Below, one piece after another: positions 11,301 through 22,338 of a stretch of DNA of 64,000 bases. The stretch's first letter is position 1, and each line of letters opens with the position of its first letter. The notes below the pieces were generated by a model, which did no database searches, was not told where the DNA came from, and was given only the letters and a program-made list of their open reading frames with translations. The DNA is from Bilabrum cf. latius (Eukaryota; Bigyra: Bicosoecida; Bigyra; Bicosoecida), in assembly GCA_965178125.1 (NCBI GenBank), contig OZ237752.1:1053070-1117069 (forward strand). Reading direction: 5' to 3'. A program made the translations under genes and the position numbers.

Positions 11301-14300
11301 GCCTGTCGCTCCCTCCGACGCGAAGCAGTCGCACGAAGGTTTCAATGGTGTTCCAAATGGACATGCCGGCCACGACGCTACCAGATAGTCTGCAGGTGCT
11401 GGTCAACCGGCAGCTGGCAGGTCGGTGGCCGCTGGCAGCGCCGTGGTATACAGACTCGTTGAGGAGGGTGCTCGCGTGCTGCAGGAGGAGGTAGGCATGG
11501 GGCAGGACTCGCTCGATGCGTTGGACAGCGTGTGGGTGGAACTGAGCATGACTGTGTCTGGAGAGCATGGGCGAGCACTTGGCTCGGAGGAAAACGATTC
11601 CGCCCCGCGAATCCCGCCATTTGGCTAGCACGTTGTGCTGGCCTGCGTCACGGCGGTTCGAAGGGTCGGTCACTTGGCCGCAGCAGCCATCGACAGGATC
11701 CTCGACCTTGGCCTTGAGATGAGCAAATTGCTGGGCGACCAGCTTGGGCTGCCTGGACGCTCCGATCTGGAGTCAGATCTGGTGTTTCGGGCATGTGATG
11801 CGGGGTGGAAGCTCGCTGGTATGCTGACCCCCGTGCTGGTGGTGGAGGAGGTGGGCTTGCAGCGGAAGGAATCTGCGAAGCCAGACGAGATGGCATCCGA
11901 TCAGGTGTGCAGCTCGTGGCTCCGAAGGATTGCTGCCGCTTGCAAATTGCGGCTGGAGCGTCCTGAACTGCAATGGCGAGATCCTGGGCAATGGATGCAC
12001 ATAGATATTGCCGGGCTTGCTTGTGTAGACCCATGGGGACGGGTTCAAGCTCTGCAGTCCGGCGTGCCATAGACTCTCATGCATGTTGTGAGGTAGGATG
12101 CATCGTTGGCTCCAGGGTCAAGCTCGGCCTCGGTGTCACAACCACTCCAATAGAACGGCCACACGGAGGCCGCAAGCGCCAAGCCGAATGCGTGGCTGGT
12201 GGGCAGTAGCAATACTGCTCGATGCCTGAGGACATTTCTCGGTGAGGAGCAGCAGAGGCTTGCGCTTGCGTCCGGGGGTTCTTTGCAGCCGCTGCCAGTG
12301 CAATCGTCGGACTGGGTGGATTGTAGCCATTCCCTAATGCTGGATAGGAGCATCGCCAGCTTTGCAGATAGCATGGGGCTGCAGTGGGAGGAGCGTGTGA
12401 AGCGGCGGCTTCAGTGGATCTAGTCGCGGTGGGAGCAGGCCGAGGACCAGTTCACGAGAGGGCTGCCCCCCGTGTCTCTGGGCTCACTGCTTGCCCTTGC
12501 CTCTTGGCCCCCGGGGGAACTGGTGCCCGAGTTGCTGGCCGGGAAGGTTCGCCAGCCAGCGATGATGTCGGTTCTGTACGACGAGTTACAGAATGACGAC
12601 TCGAGTCTGGACCTGGGCAGCATCGTGCCTGCCTCTTGGATCCCGAGCGATTGTATGCGGGTGCTGCGCTATGCTTTCGATGCGCACATCGCAGCTTCTA
12701 CTAGCGACCCCGAGATCGGTGGCCTGGCCGCCCTGGCCCAGTCGTACACATTTGGGGACAAGGCAGTGCCGGCTGAAGCGGAAGGTAGGGAGCATCCAGC
12801 CGGATGTCTCGCTGGTGATGAGTGGCTGCGCTTATTGATGCTCGCGTGGGTGGGCAAGCACGGCCAGCTGCCCGACTGCCAGCTGAGCGGGGCCCCGCTG
12901 AGCGCGGCGAGCGGCGTGACCGACGCGAGGCGCATCCTGTGGGAGGAGGCAGCCGGGGCAGCCATTCTGCTGCAGGACCTGGACGAGTCTGAATCTGAGA
13001 ACGAGTCCGGTGGAGAAGGTGACTCAGAGCACGGGCCCGTGCCGAGTCATGAGCGCACCCGGGTCGATTCGGATCGGAGACCATCCAGGAGGAATTTAGA
13101 GGCGTGCGGCGTCCTTCAAGAGAACCGAAGGGTTGGTCGGTGGTGGGAAATAGTGGACAAGTCAACGCCGATCGTGCCGGTGGGAGATCCTCTGCCTGGT
13201 CTCATGGAGGCTCTGCCCGCAGATGCTAGACAGCTCGTGGTTGATGCTGCATGGGGCGTAGAGTTTGGAGCGCCGTCCTCTACCGAGCAGCCCAAGATGT
13301 CAGACGATCCACACAGCACACAAGAGATTGACTAGGTCGCGTCCGCCACAGGCTCAAGCGCGAGTGCAAGTTCACTCTCGCGCTCGAGCCAGAGTGAGCC
13401 TGCCCAGGCGTGCAAGTCTCCAGCTCCTGCCGATGCACCGTTGGGCTCTGGAGCAGACAGCCCCGAGGAGCCATCAAGCTAGCGCGAGAATCAATAGCAA
13501 GAGCCCCCCCGGCTCCAGGCTGTTTCGTCCTGCCACATCCTTCCGCCAGGCAGTGCTCTACGAGAGGATGCCCCTGAGGCACCCATCAGCTCGAAGCGAG
13601 CTCGGCGCCTTGAAGACCTGCTCGAGCTGCGCGGGGAGGGGCTGGTGGGCCGCAGGGTGGTCTTGCGGGGACCGCTGCCAATGCGGCTGACCTCCCTGGG
13701 CAAAGAGACCACGGAGGCAAGTGCTTGCGCCAGGGCGCGGCTTAGAGGAGCCTCAAAGCGGTGCAACTTGAAGGCAGACGGGCCTGTGCCCGGCCCTGGG
13801 CTGGACAGCGAATGGGATGCGCGAGACATATCCATGGAGCCGTTGATGGCGGACAGGCTGAGGCGCATGGGCCTGGTCAGGCACGACCTGCCGGGGGCCA
13901 GGGAGGGTACGAGCCCAGAGTGGTATCGAGGCAGCTGGACGGAGCCGTGCTGGAGGCAGGCGCAGGTGGAAGCCTATTGCCCCGCGATTGGCATGCACCT
14001 GGTTGTGCTTGACGCGGTTGTGCCGCATGCCGCCGATGAGGGAGAAGAAAAGCGAGATGACGGGTCAATCGATTCAGGTGATGGAACGATGGCGGAGCCA
14101 GCACTTGGCAGAAGCAACGATCAGAGTGGCACGAACGGAAGTGACATGCAAGGGGCAACTGAGAAACCAGGCCTAGCGACTGGCTGGGGGGCGGTGGACG
14201 AGGACTAGCAGCAAGCCATCGCCCTTAGTCTAGCTGCCCGCACGTCGACCACGAAGTCCAAATCCACCTCCATCGCTGCTTCGACCGAGCCAGAGTTCGA

Positions 14301-17300
14301 GTCCTCTTACGGTGGTAGCGCTGCTTGGTTGGCCGGCTGCAGAAACGTCTTGAAGGAGCCATTGAGCCAACATTGCACTGCCCCCGATCCTCCCGACTAC
14401 TTCAATCTGGCTGGGGTTGCCTTCCACGCGGCCCTCGGCGCCGCCAGTCGCCGCATGGATGTGCATGAAAAGATGGCCCGCGTGGCAGACGCAGAGCGCA
14501 GGCTCGAGGTAGCACTGGCAATGCGGTCTGCAGCGGGAAAGCAGCTAGGCCGCGTGTTGAAGAGAGACGCCAAGAGACAGGCTCGAAGGGTGGACCAGTT
14601 ACAGGGCGGTTCAGCCGCAGGAGCCTTGCGAGAGTCTGCCGAAGATGAGACCAGTTCGATTTCATTGCCTGGAAACGAAACCAAGGAAGCAGCGAGCGAT
14701 GGCAGCAGCTTAGGGGGCAAGCGGGCGAGCAAGCGCAGGCGTGTATCAACCGCGGCGAAACGCCGCCCAAGTGGCTTGCAGCGGGCAGAATTGGCCGTGG
14801 AAGAGGCAGTGGCGATGAGTCGCCCGCCCAGCGAGGTGCAGCTGCGAGAAGCAATGGTGGACCTGTAGGGGTCAGCAGAGATCAGGCGGCTGGCCGATGT
14901 GACTGCAGAGTGGGCCTGCGAGCTGCTGGATCGACCTGCACGCTCGATGCCCGCTGTTTGGGTGAATCTCCACGCCCTGCTGTGCGCCGCCCCGGGCTTG
15001 CTTCCAGTCTCGGCCCCGACCGGTGCGCCGGTTACGCCGTCCTCCCCATGCTGCCGCGAGGGCATGGATCCATTCAAGGGGCACGACGAGGACACGGAGG
15101 ACAGGCAGCTGGCCATGATGGCTGCCGCCAGCGGGACTGCCTCGCTGGCATTTCGGCCTGCGCTGCGTTCTTCCTTGGCTGCCCTCGCCCATGGTCGCGC
15201 TGCAGATCTTGAGGCGCGCGAGGACACCGACTTTGAAGATGAAGATGACGACACTGAAGGGGCGCAATCATAGACGGCACGTGGCAACCAAGCGCCCTTG
15301 CCGGCGAGTTCTAGGCGGCTACTATCCTACACGACTCTCTGCGGGGACTACTCGATGGCAGTGCTAGCGGGGGAACGCCCTCTCTTTGGCCTGCAGCAGA
15401 CGCCCAACACATGCAGGCGCCTGGTGGCGTGCAGTCGCTGCAAGGACTGGTTCGTGGCAGCATCTCTTGGCCTATCGGCAGCGGCCACTGCGGCTCTAGG
15501 TAGCGACTGGCTGTGTCCGTGCTGCGTGGCATACGCACAGCGAGGAGCCCTACGTCGCTCTGCTCACCTGTGGCGATTGGGTCTGCTGTGGCAGGGTCAC
15601 CTGCAGAATGAGAAGGCTTAGTAGGTCCAGTTGGGATGGGTGCAGCGCAGCCATTTGCAGATTTGGCGGCAAGTAGGCAGCAGCTAGACTGGTGACGCAT
15701 CTGCTTCCAACAGTACCAGTGCATCGCAACATAGCAGCGGGGGGTCTACTGCGCCTGAATCCCCGGCAGCCCCCCGTCCAACAGCTAGCTCTGGTGCAAG
15801 TGCCACAAGAGTTGGCACGTTTGGCGCTGTTGCGGCCGCCCGCGACTTGCACCGACCAGCATCGCCTGCTGGTGTAAGTTCATCGGAGCATTCAGCCGAA
15901 ACGGGCGACAGCGAATTATCAAGGAATGCATTAGAAGACTGCTTGTAGCGCATTGCAGCGCAGGATTTGCACCCTATGGGTGCGGCGCCATGGTTGCCCC
16001 CGTTCTGCGGCGCAGATGATCTGCTGTCTGCCAGCTGCAGGGCGGTGCAGTGGCGGTCCAAGCGGGCGGCATGCGCGCGATCAGACCTACTGTTTTACGC
16101 GGCGAAGCACTTGCATCCTTCAACAGTCACCCGGGTGGTGGCTAGTATGCTTTCGGACCAAGAGCCCTGGCTCCTGCGCCTCGGAGAAGTCCATGCCCGC
16201 GAGCAAGGCAGCAGGGGGGCACGGAGACCTGGCGGCATTGCCGCTGCCGCAGGGTATTCGAGCGGGAACGGTGACGCCCCGTCCCTCTTTTACGTGGATT
16301 GCCGGGAGCTGCAATACGATGACATGATGCGGCAGCTGTTCGGGCCTCCGTCGGCGTGGGGCGATGGGGACCTGGCTGCCGTTGCGGCTGCGGCGACGGC
16401 TCTCGCGGGACACCAGGCGCTGGGCCCTCCCATTCCCATTGCGCCATATGCTGGCGATAAACTGCGCCGGTCTCTGCTAGAGAGGCGGAGGGTGCGGCAC
16501 CGGCGGGCTCCGTGGCCAGCGGTCTTGTCGGACGGGCCACAATGGGGGAATATCGCAGGCATGCGGCCGGCGGCTGCACGCTACGACGACAGCATGGAAT
16601 CCAGCCCCGTGTATGCAGTGCATCGCCCTGCGGTGGCGGTGTCACGCGCAATGCGGGAGTGGATGCGCACCTATGATGGCCGCCGGGAGTTGGCGCGGTG
16701 CATCGTGCTAGAGGTCGCTGCCGAGCAGCAAGCAGTCGTGGAGGCACGGCAGCAGCGTGGAGAACATTCCGCGCAAAACGACAGTCAGCTTGGGCAAAAA
16801 CGCGTCCGGTTTGATTCAGACGCAACGCCAAACGAAGGTGCGGAAGGGCAGGGGCGCCATGCACGGGCGGACGAGCCCAACCCCGGCATCTCAAGCCCTC
16901 CCCGTACCCGCTCTGCGCCAGACAGGCGGCAAGCGGCGGCAGCTGCCAGGGCGGCTGCTCGCGAGAGTGACGTGGGCGCGAGGCGCAGCGTGTAGGCATC
17001 TCTGCGGGCGGTGAGGTGCGGCACGAGTCTGGCAACGAGGGTGCTGCTTCGGTTGCTGCCCCGGTGTATCGAGCGGATGGCTTGGACAGCACCAGACGGC
17101 AAGGCGTCATGGCTGGCTGTCGGGGAAGCCAACGTGGAGGGAGAGAAATCGGGCGGCAAGTCGGGTCAACCGGGTGCACTCGGGACATCTGGGGGTGGTG
17201 AGCCGGGGCGAGGGGTGGTCTACTCGGACCCACAGCGGGTGGCTCGTCGGCAGCTGCGGCTAACCGTGGAGCAAGGCGCGCTTCGCATGGGGAGTCGCAC

Positions 17301-19010
17301 CGCGAGCAGGCGACGGGACGGTGTGGACGGGGGCGGTGCAGAGGCTGCTTCGGCCCTTGTGGCGCAGGGGGGAGCGGGCCGAGGTGTAGGGGCGGCCGAC
17401 GCAGAGTATGACGGAGACACGAGCAGGTTGCAAGCGGCGGTGGAGGACAGCGACTCTGACGACTGGGAGTGGCTTGGGGCAGCTGCACGAGGCAGCTCCT
17501 CGCTGCTGTGCACGTGGATGCGGCGCACTCCCCCGGAGGCAGTCGCTCTGAAGGATCCACCGGTTCCCACTAGGTGGCTGCAGGCTCGTGCAGACGCAAC
17601 AAGTGAGCCGACCATACCACGCACTAAGGAGCCATCATCGAGCGTTGCAAGCAGTAGGTAGGTACATAGCCTGCATCGAGCAGGCTGCCAGCTGCCCGCT
17701 CTTCATCAGCACTTCTGCATTGAATCAGACATGCTGGAGGACGTGCTCGAGTTGGAGAAGCCCGGCGTGGCGCCTTGGTGGGACGATGAGAACAAAGAGG
17801 CAGCGGCGCTGTGGAGGGCCAAGGTGAGAGGCATCGCTGGTCGGGTGGAACAGCAAGATGCTGTAGAATGCAACGACGATTCATCGGTAGGTGATGTGAG
17901 CGACGAGAGCATGGAGCAGGGCCTTCAGAGCAACGCAGCAGCGTCCAGCACCGTGATGAGTTCATCGGCTGCAAGGGTGCGATCTGTCTCAACCCGGTGC
18001 TTTCGTGGCCTGGAGGAGCCGTCTCGCGGGGCAGGCCCCGGTACTGATGCCCCATCCATTGGCACAGTGGCACAGCCCGGCCCCGGCCTTGTGTCCCTGG
18101 CTCTGCCTGCCAGCTGGCGGCGGTCTAGTGCCGACTAGTGGCTGACGGACGAGCCGCGGGCTGCACCGGTGGGCATCGGTGGGAGCCTGGCCGCGACTAC
18201 GAGTGCGAGCAAGCGGGCAGGACTAGCTGGCTGGGACAACCCCGCCGAAGCGGCTGCAGTGGCTGAGCAGTGCGCACCGCTGCCGGTGCCTACCTTTACA
18301 GTTCGATTGGCGCCCTTTCACCTTGACCGACACTTTGTCCACCAGGTGTTGAAAGACTGGAATTGGCCCACCGAAGAGTGCACGCAAAGTGCTGACGCAC
18401 TGCTCCGCATGCTGCTGCAGAGCCACGACAGGCAGGTGGCTGCCAGGCTCTTCCTGCCAGACTGCTCAGGTGCAGATAGCGACGCCCTGGCCGTGCATGC
18501 CACGTGCGTCTCCCTGGCACTGGCATTGATGCCCTACGGAAGCGGTACATTCGACCAATTGGCCCCGCTGTGGCCCCCTGCGGTGCTCATGGTACCCGAG
18601 GCAGGGGCGCGCCAGGGAGACGATGCGCCCTTGGATGGTTGCCGCCAGGTATGGACCGTGTCTCCGCTGCCGTCCAAGCACGCCAACGAGAGACTGCGAC
18701 AGGTTCAGCGGCCCAGGGGAGCGGCAGAGTGGCCGTTCCGCGGTCTGGTAGTGCTGCTCCCGCCATGGGTCCAGTTTGCGGGAGCGGAGGCGAAGCGCAA
18801 GCAGGTGCCCCTAATTGCTCACGTGATCCCGCTGCTGCCTCTGGTAGAGCACACGGAGCCGCGGCGGAAGGAAAGCGCCGACCTGCTCGGCGAGAAAGGG
18901 GGTCCTGACCCTGCACCGATGGACGGGGAGTCAACGGGTAGCAGCGGCCCCGGTGCTCATCGTCCCGATGGGTTTTCTTCGGCGTGGCAACCCATGGAAG
19001 ACAGCCAGTC

Positions 19011-19041
<31 letters not shown>

Positions 19042-20886
19042 AAATGCGGCGTCGGTGGCGATATCGAGGACCATCGTGGGGGTGGCACCGGCGACCTAGA
19101 TGACGCGGACAGCGACCGCGGCTCGGATACTTCATCGGTGGTGTTGATCTCGTGTGGACCTAATGCGCCAGTCTCCCCGATTATGGGACTTGGAGCCAAC
19201 ACCGAGGCCTAGAGCCCACCTGTTGGATCGGCGGGCGGCTCGGGGAAATCTTGCCGCCGCAATAGGCCTGCGAATGGCCAGGCTCGGGCCCTGCGTCTGC
19301 TGCAAACCAGCGACGGAGACCCCATGCAAGGGACCATGCTGGCAGCTATCGCGTAGGCGTGCGCTGACGGGGATCAGGGCGGGCGGCACACGCGAAGCTC
19401 CCGGAGGTCCTCCCGGCAAAGCACTCGAAGCAAGTTGGAGGCACAGAGCGGTGCAAGCGGGCGCACAAATGGCATGCACCAAGGTCTGTCTCCAGCTCCC
19501 GAGGCACGTGTGCTTGCCAGCAGCAGCAGCAGTGGTGGTGGCGGTGGCGGAGGACACGTATCGACCGGACAAATCTTCTTGTGGCCAGAGCTAGCACGAG
19601 CCGGTCTGACTCTCGAAGAATCGCTGTCGTGGGCCGGTGAGGGAGCGGTTGAGTGCGTTCTTGGACCGGTGCGTAGCAACAGCACCAACGGACGAGTAGC
19701 ATCATCTGCCCGGGCAGCCGATGAAGCGGATATTTAGGCCGCTGCGGAGGCAGAGGCAGCCGCAGCCGCAGCGGCGAGTGAATAGCCGGGGCTGGGGCCC
19801 CTCGCTAGTCTGGGCACGTCGCACGTGCTGACAGCTGGCCAAGTCTTCGGGCCGCTGTCTCCACAGTTCACACAGAGGAGCAGGAATGGGTCAGTCTCGC
19901 GTGAGGCCCTTGCAGAGCTGAAACGGAGGAACGCCGCACTCGTCACAGGACCAGGGGGGGCGGCTCCGCTGCCGGGATGCAGCAGGATGCCCGTGTGCAC
20001 CTCTAGCGAATAGCTGAGCGGCTTGCCTCTGGCCACGCTGCAGAGCGCGCTGTAGCGGGCCGGGGCCAACCGTGTGGCTCAGGTGGGCAGATCCTACCGG
20101 ACCAATGGGCTGGCAACCGCCCGACTCGTGAGACTCGCGGTGAGGGGCAGGCGGCACGGGGTTCGGTGCATCCGGCTGGTCCGCAGCGGCATCGAGGGCT
20201 TCGGGGCGGCTGCCGCGCACCCCATGCGCGCTGGAGACCAGGTGGTGGAGTACAGGGGCGAGGTGGTGCGCATGGCTGCAGGGAACAGGAGGGAAGCCTT
20301 CTACGAGAAGGTCGCGCGGGTGGGGTCAGACTACATGTTCCGCAACTCGAGGTCTACCGTCCTGGACGCGACTGTGGCGGGATCCGCTGCCCGTTTCCTG
20401 AACCACTCGTGCACGCCCAACTGCGGGACTAGGCTGCTGTCGGGGCCTCCTCCTGCGGCCGCAGCGGTCGCACCCGTCCGCCCAGAAGTGCTTGAGGCGG
20501 TGGGCGATGCTGCCGTGGAACGGGCTAGGGAAGAGTGGAGGGCTGGGCGAGCGGGTGCATCGCACGATGGTACGGAGACAGGTACTTTGCAGGCAGGCGG
20601 GGAGGACAGCACAGGGCGGTTGGAGGGTTAGGGGGAAAGTGCGCCTGCTCTGGGCATGGTGCGCGCGTCGGCGGAGGGAGAGGCTTCGTTCCAGGCCCGC
20701 AGCTGGGACAGGACACTGCTGCCCACGGGGGAGGCTGCTACGCGAGTGCGGATCGACGTCGGGTCTTCCATGGTGCACGCCGGGGAGGAGCTTTGCTACG
20801 ACTACAAGTTCCCGCTGGAGCACTTTGACACCAGGCGGATTACTTGCTGGTGTGGCACACCGCTATGCACTGGGCACATGAACTGA
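8302..20886 (+). CDS. Giant SET-domain histone methyltransferase (SET1/MLL-like), 4194 aa
   Basis: One frame runs from ATG 8302 to TGA 20884 without TAA or TGA but with about 40 in-frame TAGs (for example 8434, 9118, 9367, 9856, 10822, 12421, 13333, 14206, 14866, 15271, a tandem pair at 15619/15622, 16993, 19210, 20053, 20629). The C-terminus is a SET domain from about residue 3943: GIEGFG, GDQVVEYRGE, then ARFLNHSCTPNCG near 4034 (AdoMet/lysine-channel motif), then EELCYDYKFPLE near 4163. The post-SET Cys cluster CWCGTPLCTGHMN sits at the very end, as in H3K4 methyltransferases of the SET1/trithorax class. About 110 residues, including TAG 20629, are inserted between NHSC and the YDYKF strand. 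A Cys pair CSRC...CPCC near residues 2377-2405 resembles a partial PHD-type zinc site. A UIM-like segment starts at residue 1969. The rest is long, low-complexity nuclear-type sequence. The left ~3900 residues are not recognised. Unspliced small introns cannot be excluded. Confidence 0.85.
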
Positions 20887-21019
20887 GGACAGTGGACAGG
20901 GCAATTCCTGGAAAGTTTTCCTGGCTGTGTGATGAATGCCAACAAGACAGAATGTGTGTGTGCAGCTTTCCAGCGCTGTACCGATGAGCGGGTACGCACT
21001 GCAGTCTTATCCATCAGGA

Positions 21020-22266
21020 ATGGCATCTAGTAGTAATCCTCCACCTGTGAGATGTCGTAAATTATCACGTAGAGGCCTAGTATTGACTCATTGCCGCTCA
21101 GCACAGGTTGCCCACACCTTTGCTCTCTTTTTTGCAGCCCGTGCAAGCGTCATCTATTCCATCCGATGGTGCTGGCGCAGAAGCACCGGACGAGTCTATG
21201 GTAAGAATTAAATGTTCCCGGTACGAGTTAGCCTGTGCATGCTCACATGAGGGCTGGGGTAATCATCCAACATTCGTTCCTGCCGCAGGAAATGAAGCTG
21301 TACGGATACGGTCGCGAGGAAAAGAAGAAATGGGACGAGAGATCAGATATCTATGGTATTTTGATAGCGCTTGATGGCTTGGAGGAAGCTTTCATCAATG
21401 GAGCATTCGACACGGAGGACAAGAAGCGCGAATACGCATCTGTGTGCCAGGACCTTATCAACCAGATGCAGATGAGACAAAGGAACTTGGCCGAGTATAG
21501 CAACTCATTTGATGAGTTCATGCGCGCTCACAACCTCAAGTGTCCTCACGCACAGCACAGGCTAAGCAAAGGTATCCCAGCGACCGTGGAGATGCGCTCG
21601 CAACAGCGATCCGCAGAAAGCCAGCATGGCGCCCTTGCGTTCTAGACGGGGATCGCCATCGTGGAAGCTCTTGACCGGTTAGAGATGGAAATGATAGACA
21701 AGGAGGGGCTATTCACTCCCCTGCAGAACATCCTCTCGCTGTTGAACCGAATGTCGAACTTGCCGGCCGACTTCGGCCCAGTGGCCACAATGCAGCAGTG
21801 GGTCACCACCGTGAACCAAATGAGCATCAGCGCGCAGCTTACGGAGGACCAGAAGCGGCAGCTCAAACTTGACCTCAGCGAAGCGCAGCGCACGCTACAG
21901 GAGTTCCTGTAGCGCAGCGACAGCAGCGGGGGAGGGGGGGGGGCTAGGAGCGGGCGCCCGATGGCACCGCCAGCTTCGGGCACTGCGGGCGGGCATCGAC
22001 CGGCCCCCATATCTTCCCATGGAGGCGGCGTGCTTGCAGGGGCACTCGGTACCTCGCCTAGGCCGGCGCCATCAACCACACCATCGGCACCGTCGACTGG
22101 GGCAGGAGCAGGAGCAGGGGCAGGAGCAGGAGCAGGAGCAGGAGCAGGGGCAGGAGCAGGGGCAGGAGCAGGAGCTGCCTCCGCTGCGCCTGCGTAGACG
22201 TTTGGGGCAGGAGGGATGGGCACCAGTGGCACCGGCCCATCGCGTCCACTGTTCCATGGGTTTTGA
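21020..22266 (+). CDS. VPS28: ESCRT-I subunit VPS28
   Basis: Endosomal sorting (ESCRT-I) subunit acting in multivesicular body formation. Three exons are visible: 21020-21046 (MASSSNPPP), 21138-21200 and 21289-22266. The introns, 21047-21137 (GTGAGA...TTTTGCAG) and 21201-21288 (GTAAGA...TGCCGCAG), are both phase 0. Exon 3 opens EMKLYGYGREEKKKWDE, the typical VPS28 N-terminal helix. It contains the core ending DEFMRAHNLKCPHAQHRL and the C-terminal four-helix domain (LDRLEMEM, LNRMSNLPADFGP, LTEDQKRQLKLDL). In-frame TAGs are at 21643, 21910 and 22195; the first falls inside the conserved C-terminal domain and aligns with a position usually Glu/Ala. After the conserved end near 21912 there is a ~115-residue extension, absent from typical VPS28 (~220 aa), with a Gly-Ala dipeptide run at about 22099-22190. 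It stops at TGA 22264. 355 aa in total. Confidence 0.9.
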
Positions 22267-22338
22267 TGGATGATGTGTACAGAACCGATGACGCATTTCT
22301 ATCTGCTGCACGCAAACCAGTGACCATTTTGCTGCTGT

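Noticed and set aside
8302-20886. Selenocysteine or pyrrolysine as the explanation
   Set aside because: Selenocysteine uses UGA, and pyrrolysine would not occur ~40 times in one nuclear protein or at polar positions in unrelated families.
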